From the NCBI GenBank assembly GCA_020426505.1, contig JAGQPX010000235.1:1-41035 (forward strand): a DNA stretch of 41,035 nucleotides, read 5' to 3'. The DNA is from Planctomycetaceae bacterium. Its GTDB lineage: Bacteria; Planctomycetota; Planctomycetia; Planctomycetales; Planctomycetaceae. Positions 31,774 through 40,059 of the stretch are shown here, piece by piece; the stretch's first letter is position 1, and each line of letters starts with the position of its first letter. The notes below the pieces were generated by a model. It saw nothing but the letters and a program-made list of their open reading frames with translations, was not told where the DNA came from and did not search any database. The position numbers and the translations under genes are program-made.

Positions 31774-33378
31774 ATGGATAACTGGCTGATGGCCGATTTG
31801 AATCATGAGTGCGGTGTTGCGGCGATCTACCAGTTGCCGGGGGAATACTCCGGACGGCTGTGCCCTCCGCAGGGAAAGCAGGCGGTTTCCCGCTGGATGC
31901 CACGTCTGCTGTTGGATATTCAGAATCGGGGGCAGTTGGCCGCCGGGTTGACCTCCTTCCGCACCAACCGCAACCAGTTGATCGACACACATAAGGACGT
32001 CGGCTCCGTGTCGGAGGTATTCCGACTGAGTCATCCGACCGCTGCCGATGAGTTGATGCAGGAATACGAAGGCCCTGCGGCGATCGGCCACACGCGATAT
32101 GCGACCTGCGGCAAGGATGATCGGAGTTACGCTCAACCATTCGAGCGGCATCACATCGAAAAACGGAAGTGGTTCTCGTTCGCCTTCAACGGGCAACTGG
32201 CGAACTATCCCCAACTGCGGGACGAGATTCTCTCTCAGAACGACTTCCATCTCGCGAGGGAGACCGATACCGAGATCCTGATGCACCTGATCAGCCATGA
32301 GATCGCGCGTCAGGAGCAGGGCAGCGATCTCCTGTTGCTGCTCCAGCGGCTGAGCCGCAAACTGGATGGAGCGTACAACATCGTGTTCCTGAACGCTCTG
32401 GGTGACATGTTCGTCGCCCGCGATCCACTCGGCATTCATCCACTCTGCTACGCCTTTGAGGACGGACTGTTCGCGGCTGCGAGCGAGAGCGTCGCATTGG
32501 CGAATCTCGGTTTCCGGGAAGACCAAATCATCTCTCTCAAGCCGGGGCATGCGGTCATTATTCAGAATGGGAAGTTTTCCGTTCTCCCTTTTGCTGAGAC
32601 GCAGAAGAAGGCTCACTGCTTCTTCGAGTGGATTTACTTCGCCAACGTCGCCAGCGTGCTCGATCACCGGAGCGTCTACCTTTCCCGCAAAGCGCTCGGC
32701 GAAGAACTGGCCGCTCAGGAAACGATTCCGATCGACGAGGACACGATCGTCATCCCCGTTCCTGACACGGCAAAGGCCGCTGCTGATGCGATGGCCTATT
32801 CGCTGAATGTTCCGTGTCTCGAAGGACTAATGAGAAATCGCTACGTCGGGAGGACATTCATCGAAAGCAGCAACCGGGCCGACAAAGCCCGGATGAAGTA
32901 CACGCCGCTTCCGGAGGTTCTACGCGGCAAGCGGGTCATCGTCGTTGAGGACACGATCGTTCGCTCCACGACCATGAAGGCACTCGTATCGCAGCTCCGT
33001 GAACGCGGTGGTGCGAAAGAGGTGCATGTTCGCGTGGCTTGTCCGCCGATCATCGGCCCCTGCTTCTATGGCATTGATATGTCCAGCGTATCGGAACTGT
33101 TCGCACCGAAGTTTATGTCGGGTGGAGTGCTGACGGCCGATGAGGAAGCGCAGATGGCCGAAGCACTGAATGCTGATTCGCTGCGTTACCTGCCGCTCGA
33201 TGCGATCCCGAGATGCGTCGATCTCCCGGACGCGACGCTTTGTCAGGCCTGTATCAATGGTCAGTACCCGACTTCGGCCGGGCAACGCTTGTATCAGCTT
33301 TCGCTCGACTCCCAGCAAGACGATCTGAGCGATTCCCGCATGATCGATTCAGCCGTGCTGACAGCGGTCCGCACCTGA
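31774..33378 (+). CDS. purF: Amidophosphoribosyltransferase, Fe-S type, divergent PurF
   Basis: About 534 residues (529 if started at the ATG at 31789). The N-terminal nucleophile hydrolase domain begins with a short propeptide and HECGVAAIY, where Cys should be exposed by processing. The phosphoribosyltransferase domain has RNRYVGRTFIESSNRADKAR and the PRPP loop VIVVEDTIVRSTTMK. All four cysteines of the Bacillus-type 4Fe-4S cluster have counterparts: HCFFEWIYFA, PCFYGID, and the pair in LCQACINGQYP. PurF makes phosphoribosylamine in purine synthesis. Differences from typical PurF include QNRGQL for QHRGQE and EDT for DDS in the PRPP loop, so this may be a second or specialised copy. Confidence 0.85.
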   Translation: MDNWLMADLNHECGVAAIYQLPGEYSGRLCPPQGKQAVSRWMPRLLLDIQNRGQLAAGLTSFRTNRNQLIDTHKDVGSVSEVFRLSHPTAADELMQEYEGPAAIGHTRYATCGKDDRSYAQPFERHHIEKRKWFSFAFNGQLANYPQLRDEILSQNDFHLARETDTEILMHLISHEIARQEQGSDLLLLLQRLSRKLDGAYNIVFLNALGDMFVARDPLGIHPLCYAFEDGLFAAASESVALANLGFREDQIISLKPGHAVIIQNGKFSVLPFAETQKKAHCFFEWIYFANVASVLDHRSVYLSRKALGEELAAQETIPIDEDTIVIPVPDTAKAAADAMAYSLNVPCLEGLMRNRYVGRTFIESSNRADKARMKYTPLPEVLRGKRVIVVEDTIVRSTTMKALVSQLRERGGAKEVHVRVACPPIIGPCFYGIDMSSVSELFAPKFMSGGVLTADEEAQMAEALNADSLRYLPLDAIPRCVDLPDATLCQACINGQYPTSAGQRLYQLSLDSQQDDLSDSRMIDSAVLTAVRT

Positions 33379-33422
33379 GCCGCGATTAAAGTCGACCTGT
33401 TGATCCGGTCAGACAGATTGAC

Positions 33423-33860
33423 TCAGCGGTCCAATGACCAGTTCGCGTCGACGTCAACGTCCGTCTCCAGCGATGGCGATTCCGCCGCTGTCGGAGTGGG
33501 GAGCGACTCTGCGGAAGGGGGTTCCTGGTTGCCGTCGATTGGCGTCGCGGCTGCTTCATCCGCCCACGGACAATGGACCCCCACATACGCAGCCGCCGTG
33601 GTGTCGACGATATGCGGAAGGGGCTTACAGCGTTCACAGCGACATGGGCAGATCCATCGGTTGACGCGGCACTGGCACCAGTCCGGCCGACCGATGCGGG
33701 TCAGATCGAGACAGGGCGTGTAGAGGACGTCGAGCCCATGTTCGTGGTCCGCGATGCAATCGACAGCGCTCGCGTAATGATCGGTCAACGGACAGCACTG
33801 GCAACCGGCTGTCAGCACCAGGAGCATCAGGCATCCCGCTGTCTCTCGCCAGCCTCGCAT
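33423..33860 (-). CDS. Small cysteine-rich lipoprotein
   Basis: A 145-residue protein starting at the ATG at 33860. The signal MRGWRETAGCLMLLVLTAGC ends in a good lipobox (LTAGC). The mature part has an unusual Cys/Trp-rich core (CQCC ... DWCQCRVNRWICPCRCERCK) with about a dozen cysteines in under 90 residues, then a Pro/Ser/Glu-rich tail. Such spacing could bind metal or form disulfides; no known family was recognised. A start at 33926 is open but would precede the signal by 22 residues. The gene is antisense-facing to purF (stops 45 bp apart). Confidence 0.7.
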   Translation of the reverse strand: MRGWRETAGCLMLLVLTAGCQCCPLTDHYASAVDCIADHEHGLDVLYTPCLDLTRIGRPDWCQCRVNRWICPCRCERCKPLPHIVDTTAAAYVGVHCPWADEAAATPIDGNQEPPSAESLPTPTAAESPSLETDVDVDANWSLDR

Positions 33861-34347
33861 GACGTCGCTCCCGGACGAACGCGGATCGGGGGCGAAAATC
33901 GCGGAAAGTGTGGGCCCCCCGACCACACGACTCCGTCAATCGTCATCGGCCGAGCGACCGCTACGGCTTCACGGAATCGTCGCTTTTTCCCGTGAATGGC
34001 GGGCATCTGAGGATCGCTCGGCATCACAGATTCACACCCATCGTTGCCACACGACAACACCTTCACCGGAAGGTGTCATTTCTTTTTCGTGGAGCGGATT
34101 AAGAGATCCGTTCCCTGTGGCTATCGGGAATCATTGTGAGGCGTCCGGCTTCACGTTGTTTGCGTGCAACACGACGAACGGGGTGCCAACGCTGACAATT
34201 GCTGCAAATACAGGGACGTAACGTACGGTTGAGTGTCAGGACTGTGACCGAACAGCTTCTGAGGATTTCATCTCTGTCGAAACACACATTTCAAAACAGC
34301 TCTCGTCATCAGACGACTAACCCTGGCACCTTCTTGAGAGATGCAAC
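33861..34347. other. Divergent intergenic region with an orphan terminator
   Basis: These 487 bp separate the Cys-rich lipoprotein from the PilZ gene. They contain a perfect plus-strand terminator (34057-34087, separate entry) although no plus-strand gene precedes it here. GAGAG at 34336-34340 is the Shine-Dalgarno of the PilZ gene. No ORF in the region has a recognisable product. Confidence 0.5.
34057..34087 (+). terminator. Intrinsic terminator with no upstream gene on its strand
   Basis: ACACCTTC (34057-34064) pairs perfectly with GAAGGTGT (34069-34076) around an ACCG tetraloop. CATTTCTTTTT follows, with T at 34079-34081 and 34083-34087. The polarity is plus strand. It could end a small RNA or act as an attenuator in the PilZ gene leader. 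Confidence 0.65.
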
Positions 34348-34812
34348 ATGATTCAGCCAGTTGTCTCCCCGGAACAGATCATTCGAGTTGATCGTTCCAG
34401 GGACGCCATCGCACGCGCAATTACCACCATTCGCGAGACTCATGAGGAGATCGACCCGCGTCAGATCAATCGGATGGATGAGTCGACACACTGCGACAGA
34501 CGAAGCGGTCGACGTGTTCAGATGCAGATCCCGGTCGTCTTCACGTCGGTCGAAGAGGCTGGGAACAGTGACGATTTTGTCGAGGTTTGCGGGCCGGATC
34601 AGATCGCTGTCACCCGCGACCTCTCGTTGCAGGGACTCGGTATCGTCCACGACATGCGGCTGATGACCGACCTTGCGTTGATCCAGTTCGACATCCCGGG
34701 CGAATCCCAGATCACCATGCTGTTTGAGGCCCGCTGGACGACGCGGAAGACCCGCTACTCCTTCGTGTCAGGGGGACGTCTCATTGGGGTCGTCAACGGC
34801 GAACCGGAGTAA
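34348..34812 (+). CDS. PilZ domain protein
   Basis: A 154-residue protein, probably cytoplasmic. The C-terminal two-thirds fit PilZ: the arginine motif CDRRSGRRVQMQIPVVF at residues 49-65, the DxSxxG motif TRDLSLQGLGI (Asp91, Ser93, Gly96), and beta strands ending SFVSGGRLIGVV. These motifs bind cyclic di-GMP in characterised PilZ proteins. The N-terminal 45 residues (QIIRVDRSRDAIARAITTIRE) form a predicted helix that may be an interaction handle. The start at 34348 has GAGAG seven bases upstream. It converges with the RND operon, with 43 bp between stops. Its partner protein is unknown. Confidence 0.8.
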   Translation: MIQPVVSPEQIIRVDRSRDAIARAITTIRETHEEIDPRQINRMDESTHCDRRSGRRVQMQIPVVFTSVEEAGNSDDFVEVCGPDQIAVTRDLSLQGLGIVHDMRLMTDLALIQFDIPGESQITMLFEARWTTRKTRYSFVSGGRLIGVVNGEPE

Positions 34813-34855
34813 AGCACTGAATTGACGAAGGCGATGACGGTGTCACGTCTCACAT

Positions 34856-37800
34856 TCAGACATTCGTCGGTATGGGAGTTACCGTCGCGTCGTGTGTGCT
34901 GTGCCCATTGGAGGGGGCGCCCTCTCCATTGAGCTGGCCTGCCTCAGGAGACGGGTGATCCCCTCCCTGGGCAGACGGCGGGAGCGACACTTCATCGTCT
35001 TCCGACGAACTGACCAGTCGCACCAGCCGCATCCGGGCACGCATGGTCAGTGCGAACACCGTGGGGACAAGCACCAGCGTGAAAATCGTGGAGACGATCA
35101 GTCCGCCAAGCACGACACTTCCCAATCCACGGTAAAGTTCGCTTCCGGAGCCGGGGAAGATCACCAGCGGAAGCAGACCCAGTACGGTTGTAGCTGTCGT
35201 GATGAAGATGGGTCGAATGCGGGTGCGAACCGATTCGGGGATCGCCTCCGACGGGGGCATGCCGTCGTCCCGCATGTGATTCAGCGACTGATGCACGATC
35301 AGAATCGCATTGTTGACCACCGTCCCGATCAGGATCACGAAGCCGAGCATCGTCAGCACATCGAGTGGCTGCAGGATGAACAGATTCAGCACCGCCAGCC
35401 CGATCAGACCGCCGACCGCTCCCAAGGGGACCGTCATGATGATCACGAAGGGATACAACCATGACTCGAACAACGCGGCCATCAACAGGTAGGTGATCGC
35501 CAACGCCAACAACAGATTCCATTGCAGCGACTGCCATGATTGCCGCAGTTGGTCAGCCGTGCCTGCGAGGTAGGTGCGATAACCGCCGGCGAACGCCCCT
35601 CCGTCCCGCATCGGATCGAGAATGCGTGTGTTGATCAGCGTCATCGCCTCTTCCAATGCCATTTCAGGAGGCGGTGTCACGCCGATGGTGATCGCCCGTT
35701 GACGCTCGCGCCGGACGATCGTCTGAGGTCCGCTGGCGAACCTCAGGTCCGCGAGTGTCCCGAGTGGAACGAGTTGACCGTCGGGCGTTGCGATGGGCAA
35801 CACCTCAAGATCCTGCGTATGGCTGACGGACGTATCGTTTCCCTTGATCGTCATGTCGATCTTGTCGCCGCCGGAAAAAAAGTCCCCCGCATAGGCACCG
35901 TCGAGCAGGGCATCGACCGTGTAGCCGAGTTCAGTCGCGGAAACACCCATCTCGGCTGTTTGCATGCGTCGCGGAGTGAGTTGGAGTTCCGGGCTTGCGA
36001 GGTCAAGACTCGGCTGAGGAAACGCCTGAGCATCGGACAACTCGCGACGGAGACCTTTCATCACCTCCTGGCCCAACGCGATCAGCCTGGGTAACTCGGG
36101 TCCGGAGATTTCAATGTCGATTGACCGGCCACTGGTGAGCCCCCGATCAAACAGACTCGACGAGGACGCGCGCAATTGCGTACCGGGAATGATGTCCTTC
36201 ATCCGTTGCAGTACAGGGATGAACTCCTGCACGCGTGAGGGCTCAGCTGAACGGACGCCAAGGAAGATCTCACCGCGACGCATGAAAAAGAAGTAGTCGA
36301 ACATGACCGGCGCATCGAGCGCCGCCGCTTCGGGCGTGCCAAGGTCGGTGTCCCAGTACGGTCGCAGCTCTTCGTCGATCTGATCGGCGATGGCCATCAT
36401 GTGATTGATGTTGTATCCCGGCGGGAGCGACATCATGGCGATGACCATATTGCGGTTTCCGTTGGGGAGATAGTCGACCGCCGGCCATAACGCATACGTC
36501 AGCCCGAAAGACCCACCGATAATCAACAGAATGACGGCGAGTGATCGCACGATGCCGCGCTGAATCCACCCGTTCAGACCGACAACTCCCCGCACAAAGA
36601 AGTTGTCGCGCTGAGTGTTGTGTTGAGCTGTTCTCTGCTTCGAGGACCTCAGGTGCGGCTTGCCGTCGACGAACAACCGTGCTGAAAGTGTCGGGATCAA
36701 CGTGAACGACACAAGCATCGACAGACCGACTGCACAACTGATCGCCAGCGCGATGTCGCGAAACAGCTGACCGGCCACGTCCTCAATGAACAGCACCGGG
36801 ACGAACACAGCGATCGTCGTCAGCGTTGAGGCGATGACGGCTCCCCAGACTTCCTCGGTGCCTCGTGCGGCCGCCTCGAACGGGCTTTCCCCTTCCTCAT
36901 GCCGACGGAAGATGTTCTCCAGCACCACGACCGCGCTGTCGACCAGCATGCCGACAGCAAACGCCATCCCCGAAAGACTGATGACATTCAACGATCGTCC
37001 GAACAGCCCCATCATCAGGAACGTGCCGACGATACTCGTGGGGATGGCCAGTCCGACAACCAGAGCGCCTCTCGCCCTCAGGAATCCGATCACCACGATC
37101 AACACGAGTGTCACCACAAAAAACCACGGCGACACATACGCGGCTGCGACAGCCGTCGCGGCAATGAAAGGCGTCGCAGCGATCACCAGCTTGCTGCGAT
37201 TCAGGAACATCATCAGCACGATGAGCGTCAGCGCTCCGCCGATGTAGATGTTCTGCTGAACCAACGCGATCGAGGACTCGATGTACTCCGTCTCATCGTA
37301 TTGCTGAAACAGCGTCAGCCCCATTGGGCCGAGAATCTGCTCATTCACTTCCTCGGCCGTGCGATACACATCCGCCATGACCTCCAGCACGTTCGCATCC
37401 GCCTGTCGCTGAATCCCCATGCCGAGGCTTCGCGTGCCGTAACGACGGGAGAATCCGTCCGGCTTCTTGAAACCAATACGGACCTCTGCGACGTCCCGGA
37501 TGTAAACCGGCGCCCCGTCACGGACCGCCAGCAACTGATTCGCCACGTCTTCCGGGTCATCGAACTGCCCCAACACACGAACAACCCAGCGGCGCTTCCC
37601 TTCCCAGAAGTCGCCGCTCGACGTGTCCTTGTTCTGACCGCGGAGGGCCTCACGAATCTGCGTGATCGTAATCTCACGCGCGGCCAGCTTCTCCGGATCG
37701 ACGATGATCTGCAATTCCTCATCCGTGCCGCCGTAGACATAGACGTCAGACACGCCGGAGATTCGCTCGAAGCGGGGCGAAACGTTGTCCTCAATGAACC

Positions 37801-38431
37801 GCTCCAACCCCTGGACGTCGATCGGCTCCGGCACAAGGTCGCGGACAGTCGGGAACTTGTCCCCCAGTTCGTTCGCTACCTTGTTGAGCCGCAACAGTGC
37901 AAGCCCCGGGTTATTCGCCCGGCGAACGGCATCCAATGGCTCCTGTAACTCTGGATAGGCCGATTGAACATCGGCGATTTCCTCGTCAGTCGGCGGCGTC
38001 AAACTGAGGAAGAATCTCGCGATCGGCGAGTCGGACGTATCCGACAGTCGCAGTCGCGGCTCGGACGCATCTTCGGGATACTCACGAACCTGCTGAAGGT
38101 TGGTGTTCACCCGCAGCAGGGCTTCGCTCATGTCCGTACCAACGGCGAACTCCAGCACAATCCGACCGCCGGAGTCGTTGCAGGTCGACGTCATCTTGAG
38201 GACGCCCTCGACTGCCTGCAGTTGCTCCTCCTGCTCCTGAATGATCTCGCGCTCGACCTCTTGCGGACTCGCCCCCGGCCATTGGGTTTCAATGGTCAGC
38301 ACCGGCCGAACGACGCGCGGCGTCAACTGCTTGGGCATGTTGAGCAGCGCCACGACTCCAAACAGAACCACGATCAAGACACCAACGGTGACTTTAACCG
38401 GGTTTCGAATGAAGGAGTCGACGAGGTGCAT
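34856..38431 (-). CDS. RND efflux permease (HAE/AcrB-type)
   Basis: A 1191-residue inner-membrane RND transporter. The opening MHLVDSFIRNPVKVTVGVLIVVLFGVVALLNMP gives TM1, and the two pseudo-repeats each have a large periplasmic domain and six TM helices. TM4 has GMLVDSAVVVLENIFRR, where the first of the two AcrB proton-relay aspartates is kept and the second is Ser. The TM10 region has GTVVNNAILIVHQ, with Asn in place of the AcrB Lys; both variants occur in other RND branches. The C-terminal tail of about 60 residues is hydrophilic and low-complexity. It works with the adaptor encoded 49 bp upstream and an outer-membrane factor not in the window. Substrate unknown. Confidence 0.92.
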   Translation of the reverse strand: MHLVDSFIRNPVKVTVGVLIVVLFGVVALLNMPKQLTPRVVRPVLTIETQWPGASPQEVEREIIQEQEEQLQAVEGVLKMTSTCNDSGGRIVLEFAVGTDMSEALLRVNTNLQQVREYPEDASEPRLRLSDTSDSPIARFFLSLTPPTDEEIADVQSAYPELQEPLDAVRRANNPGLALLRLNKVANELGDKFPTVRDLVPEPIDVQGLERFIEDNVSPRFERISGVSDVYVYGGTDEELQIIVDPEKLAAREITITQIREALRGQNKDTSSGDFWEGKRRWVVRVLGQFDDPEDVANQLLAVRDGAPVYIRDVAEVRIGFKKPDGFSRRYGTRSLGMGIQRQADANVLEVMADVYRTAEEVNEQILGPMGLTLFQQYDETEYIESSIALVQQNIYIGGALTLIVLMMFLNRSKLVIAATPFIAATAVAAAYVSPWFFVVTLVLIVVIGFLRARGALVVGLAIPTSIVGTFLMMGLFGRSLNVISLSGMAFAVGMLVDSAVVVLENIFRRHEEGESPFEAAARGTEEVWGAVIASTLTTIAVFVPVLFIEDVAGQLFRDIALAISCAVGLSMLVSFTLIPTLSARLFVDGKPHLRSSKQRTAQHNTQRDNFFVRGVVGLNGWIQRGIVRSLAVILLIIGGSFGLTYALWPAVDYLPNGNRNMVIAMMSLPPGYNINHMMAIADQIDEELRPYWDTDLGTPEAAALDAPVMFDYFFFMRRGEIFLGVRSAEPSRVQEFIPVLQRMKDIIPGTQLRASSSSLFDRGLTSGRSIDIEISGPELPRLIALGQEVMKGLRRELSDAQAFPQPSLDLASPELQLTPRRMQTAEMGVSATELGYTVDALLDGAYAGDFFSGGDKIDMTIKGNDTSVSHTQDLEVLPIATPDGQLVPLGTLADLRFASGPQTIVRRERQRAITIGVTPPPEMALEEAMTLINTRILDPMRDGGAFAGGYRTYLAGTADQLRQSWQSLQWNLLLALAITYLLMAALFESWLYPFVIIMTVPLGAVGGLIGLAVLNLFILQPLDVLTMLGFVILIGTVVNNAILIVHQSLNHMRDDGMPPSEAIPESVRTRIRPIFITTATTVLGLLPLVIFPGSGSELYRGLGSVVLGGLIVSTIFTLVLVPTVFALTMRARMRLVRLVSSSEDDEVSLPPSAQGGDHPSPEAGQLNGEGAPSNGHSTHDATVTPIPTNV

Positions 38432-38480
38432 TGTGAAGTTTCAGGGGTGTTGGCTGGAGGGGGCAGGCATTCTCATTTGA

Positions 38481-39776
38481 TTATTCGTAGTCCACTTCAT
38501 CGAGAATGCGAACCTTTTCGCCCGGCTTGAGACGTTCATTGCCTTCGACGACGACCAGTTGATCCGGAGCGAGCATGCCGTTGACTTCAATGGCCGTGCC
38601 GTCTGACATGCCGAGCGTGACCTCAACCGGACGCACGACGCCCGCTTGACTGTTTTCCGCTGAAAGGTCGACCACGTACACCAACGGTTGTGACCCACCG
38701 AGAACCAACGCATCCTTCGGGATCACCGTCGCCCGCTGAGTCGCACCGGTGGGGAGTTGCAGCGTCGCCAGGAACCCTGCCTTGAGGACCGGCAGGTCGT
38801 TCTCAAGCTGATTCGTAATGCGAATGTCGACTGGAAACGTTCGCGAGCGTTCGTCCCCCTGCGGCACGATGCGATGCACCGTTCCCTCCCACAACTGACG
38901 CGGAGCGCCCGGCACATTGACCGTGACCGTTTGTCCCTGTCTGAGTTGAGACACCTGCTCCTCCGGCACGTTCGCACGGACGTCGACTTCACTGAGCTGC
39001 ACGATCTCCGCAATCGGGTCTCCCTGCGAGGCCCACTGGCCAACCTCCGAATTCTCCGCGACGACATATCCGTCAAACGGAGCGACGATCGTGTGCCGCT
39101 GAATCTGGTCCGAAAGCTGACGCACCATCGCAGTTTGCATCTCCACTCGCGCTTCTGCCTGTGCAATTCTCTCCTCACGTGGGCCACGCACCGCCAGATC
39201 ATGCAATGCCTTTGCGGCGATCTGATCCTGTAAAGCGCTGGTCGCTCCCGACCTTGCTTCGTCGAGTTGGTTTTGAGTCGCCACCTGTCCCTTATCAAAC
39301 AGACTCTGCATCCGCTTGAACTGCGACTCTGCGTAATCCCGCTGAGCCGTCGCCGCCTTCATCCGGGCCTCCAGATTGGCGATCTGCTCAGGGTCCGTGC
39401 CGTTCTTGAGTTCGGCCAGTTCCTGCTCACGCAGTTTGAGTTCCGCCTGAGCGGCAGCGAGTTGCCACTCCAGCGTCTCCGTACGAAGTTGTGCGAGCAT
39501 GTCACCCTCCGAGACACGATCCCCCATCTCGCGCGGGAACTCGATCACACGCCCGTCGACCGCACTGCCGACGATGCTGCGTCGCGCCGGCTGAATGGTG
39601 CCGACAACCGTTTGTGAACCGCCGATCTCCCGCTCCTGTACTCGTGACACGGCCACCGGTGATGGCGGAACTTCCGACGATACAGGCTTCTGCCCCCACG
39701 CCGTCATCGACAGGGCAGGACCGCAGAACATCCACAGCGAACAGGAGAGAAGGCAAGAGAAACGCATGGCGGGCAT
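38481..39776 (-). CDS. RND periplasmic adaptor (membrane fusion) protein
   Basis: A 431-residue protein with an N-terminal signal (MRFSCLLSCSLWMFCGPALSMTAWG). The lipoyl halves are visible: SIVGSAVDGRVIEFPREMGDRVSEGDMLA and TIVAPFDGYVVAENSEVGQWASQGDPIAEI, flanking a long alpha-hairpin of about 110 residues (ELKLREQELAEL ... QFKRMQSLFDKGQVATQNQLDE). Beta-barrel (VRANVPEEQVSQLRQGQTV) and membrane-proximal domains follow. It links the RND pump to an outer-membrane channel. The start is ATG at 39776 or 39767. A perfect GGAGG-T-CCTCC palindrome lies just upstream on the mRNA side and includes the likely Shine-Dalgarno. Confidence 0.92.
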   Translation of the reverse strand: MPAMRFSCLLSCSLWMFCGPALSMTAWGQKPVSSEVPPSPVAVSRVQEREIGGSQTVVGTIQPARRSIVGSAVDGRVIEFPREMGDRVSEGDMLAQLRTETLEWQLAAAQAELKLREQELAELKNGTDPEQIANLEARMKAATAQRDYAESQFKRMQSLFDKGQVATQNQLDEARSGATSALQDQIAAKALHDLAVRGPREERIAQAEARVEMQTAMVRQLSDQIQRHTIVAPFDGYVVAENSEVGQWASQGDPIAEIVQLSEVDVRANVPEEQVSQLRQGQTVTVNVPGAPRQLWEGTVHRIVPQGDERSRTFPVDIRITNQLENDLPVLKAGFLATLQLPTGATQRATVIPKDALVLGGSQPLVYVVDLSAENSQAGVVRPVEVTLGMSDGTAIEVNGMLAPDQLVVVEGNERLKPGEKVRILDEVDYE

Positions 39777-40059
39777 CCAAAAGGGAGGACCTCCATCGTA
39801 GCCACCGGCTTGCCGTCTGTCGAAGCTAAGCTGTTGACATGTCCGGTTTCGCCACGCAGATCACACCGGTTCTTCCGATCACGCCGAATCGTCGACCACA
39901 ATGCACGTGGTCGAAGAGTGTGCCCGCAACCGGCATCCTGCTAAACTCGACTTTCGCGTCGCTGGAGTGAAACGACCGTTAATATCGATGCTCGGTTCCG
40001 GTTGAACTCTTGAGAAACGTATATCCATATCATCCAACAATCCCGTTGCCGAATCTCCC
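39777..40059. other. Divergent promoter region, RND operon / mqnE
   Basis: These 283 bp hold a hairpin or operator-like inverted repeat at 39892-39914 (separate entry). No regulator gene or ORF is supported. Confidence 0.45.
39892..39914. promoter_or_regulatory. Candidate operator between RND operon and mqnE
   Basis: TCGACCAC (39892-39899) and GTGGTCGA (39907-39914) are perfect inverted arms with a 7-nt spacer. It lies about 116 bp from the adaptor start codon and 146 bp from the mqnE start, where a TetR- or MarR-type regulator of efflux could bind. Confidence 0.4.

Noticed and set aside
31315..32667. 450-codon minus-strand frame across the EndoV and purF genes
   Set aside because: It runs antisense to two well-recognised enzymes and has no recognisable domains; GC-rich DNA makes such shadows common.
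36880..37000. Loss of the second proton-relay Asp in the RND permease
   Set aside because: The change, like the Lys-to-Asn change in TM10, occurs in many functional RND branches, so it is not unusual by itself.
36899..37948. 349-codon plus-strand frame inside the RND permease
   Set aside because: It is His/Arg/Asp-rich, antisense to a complete permease, and has no start-site support.
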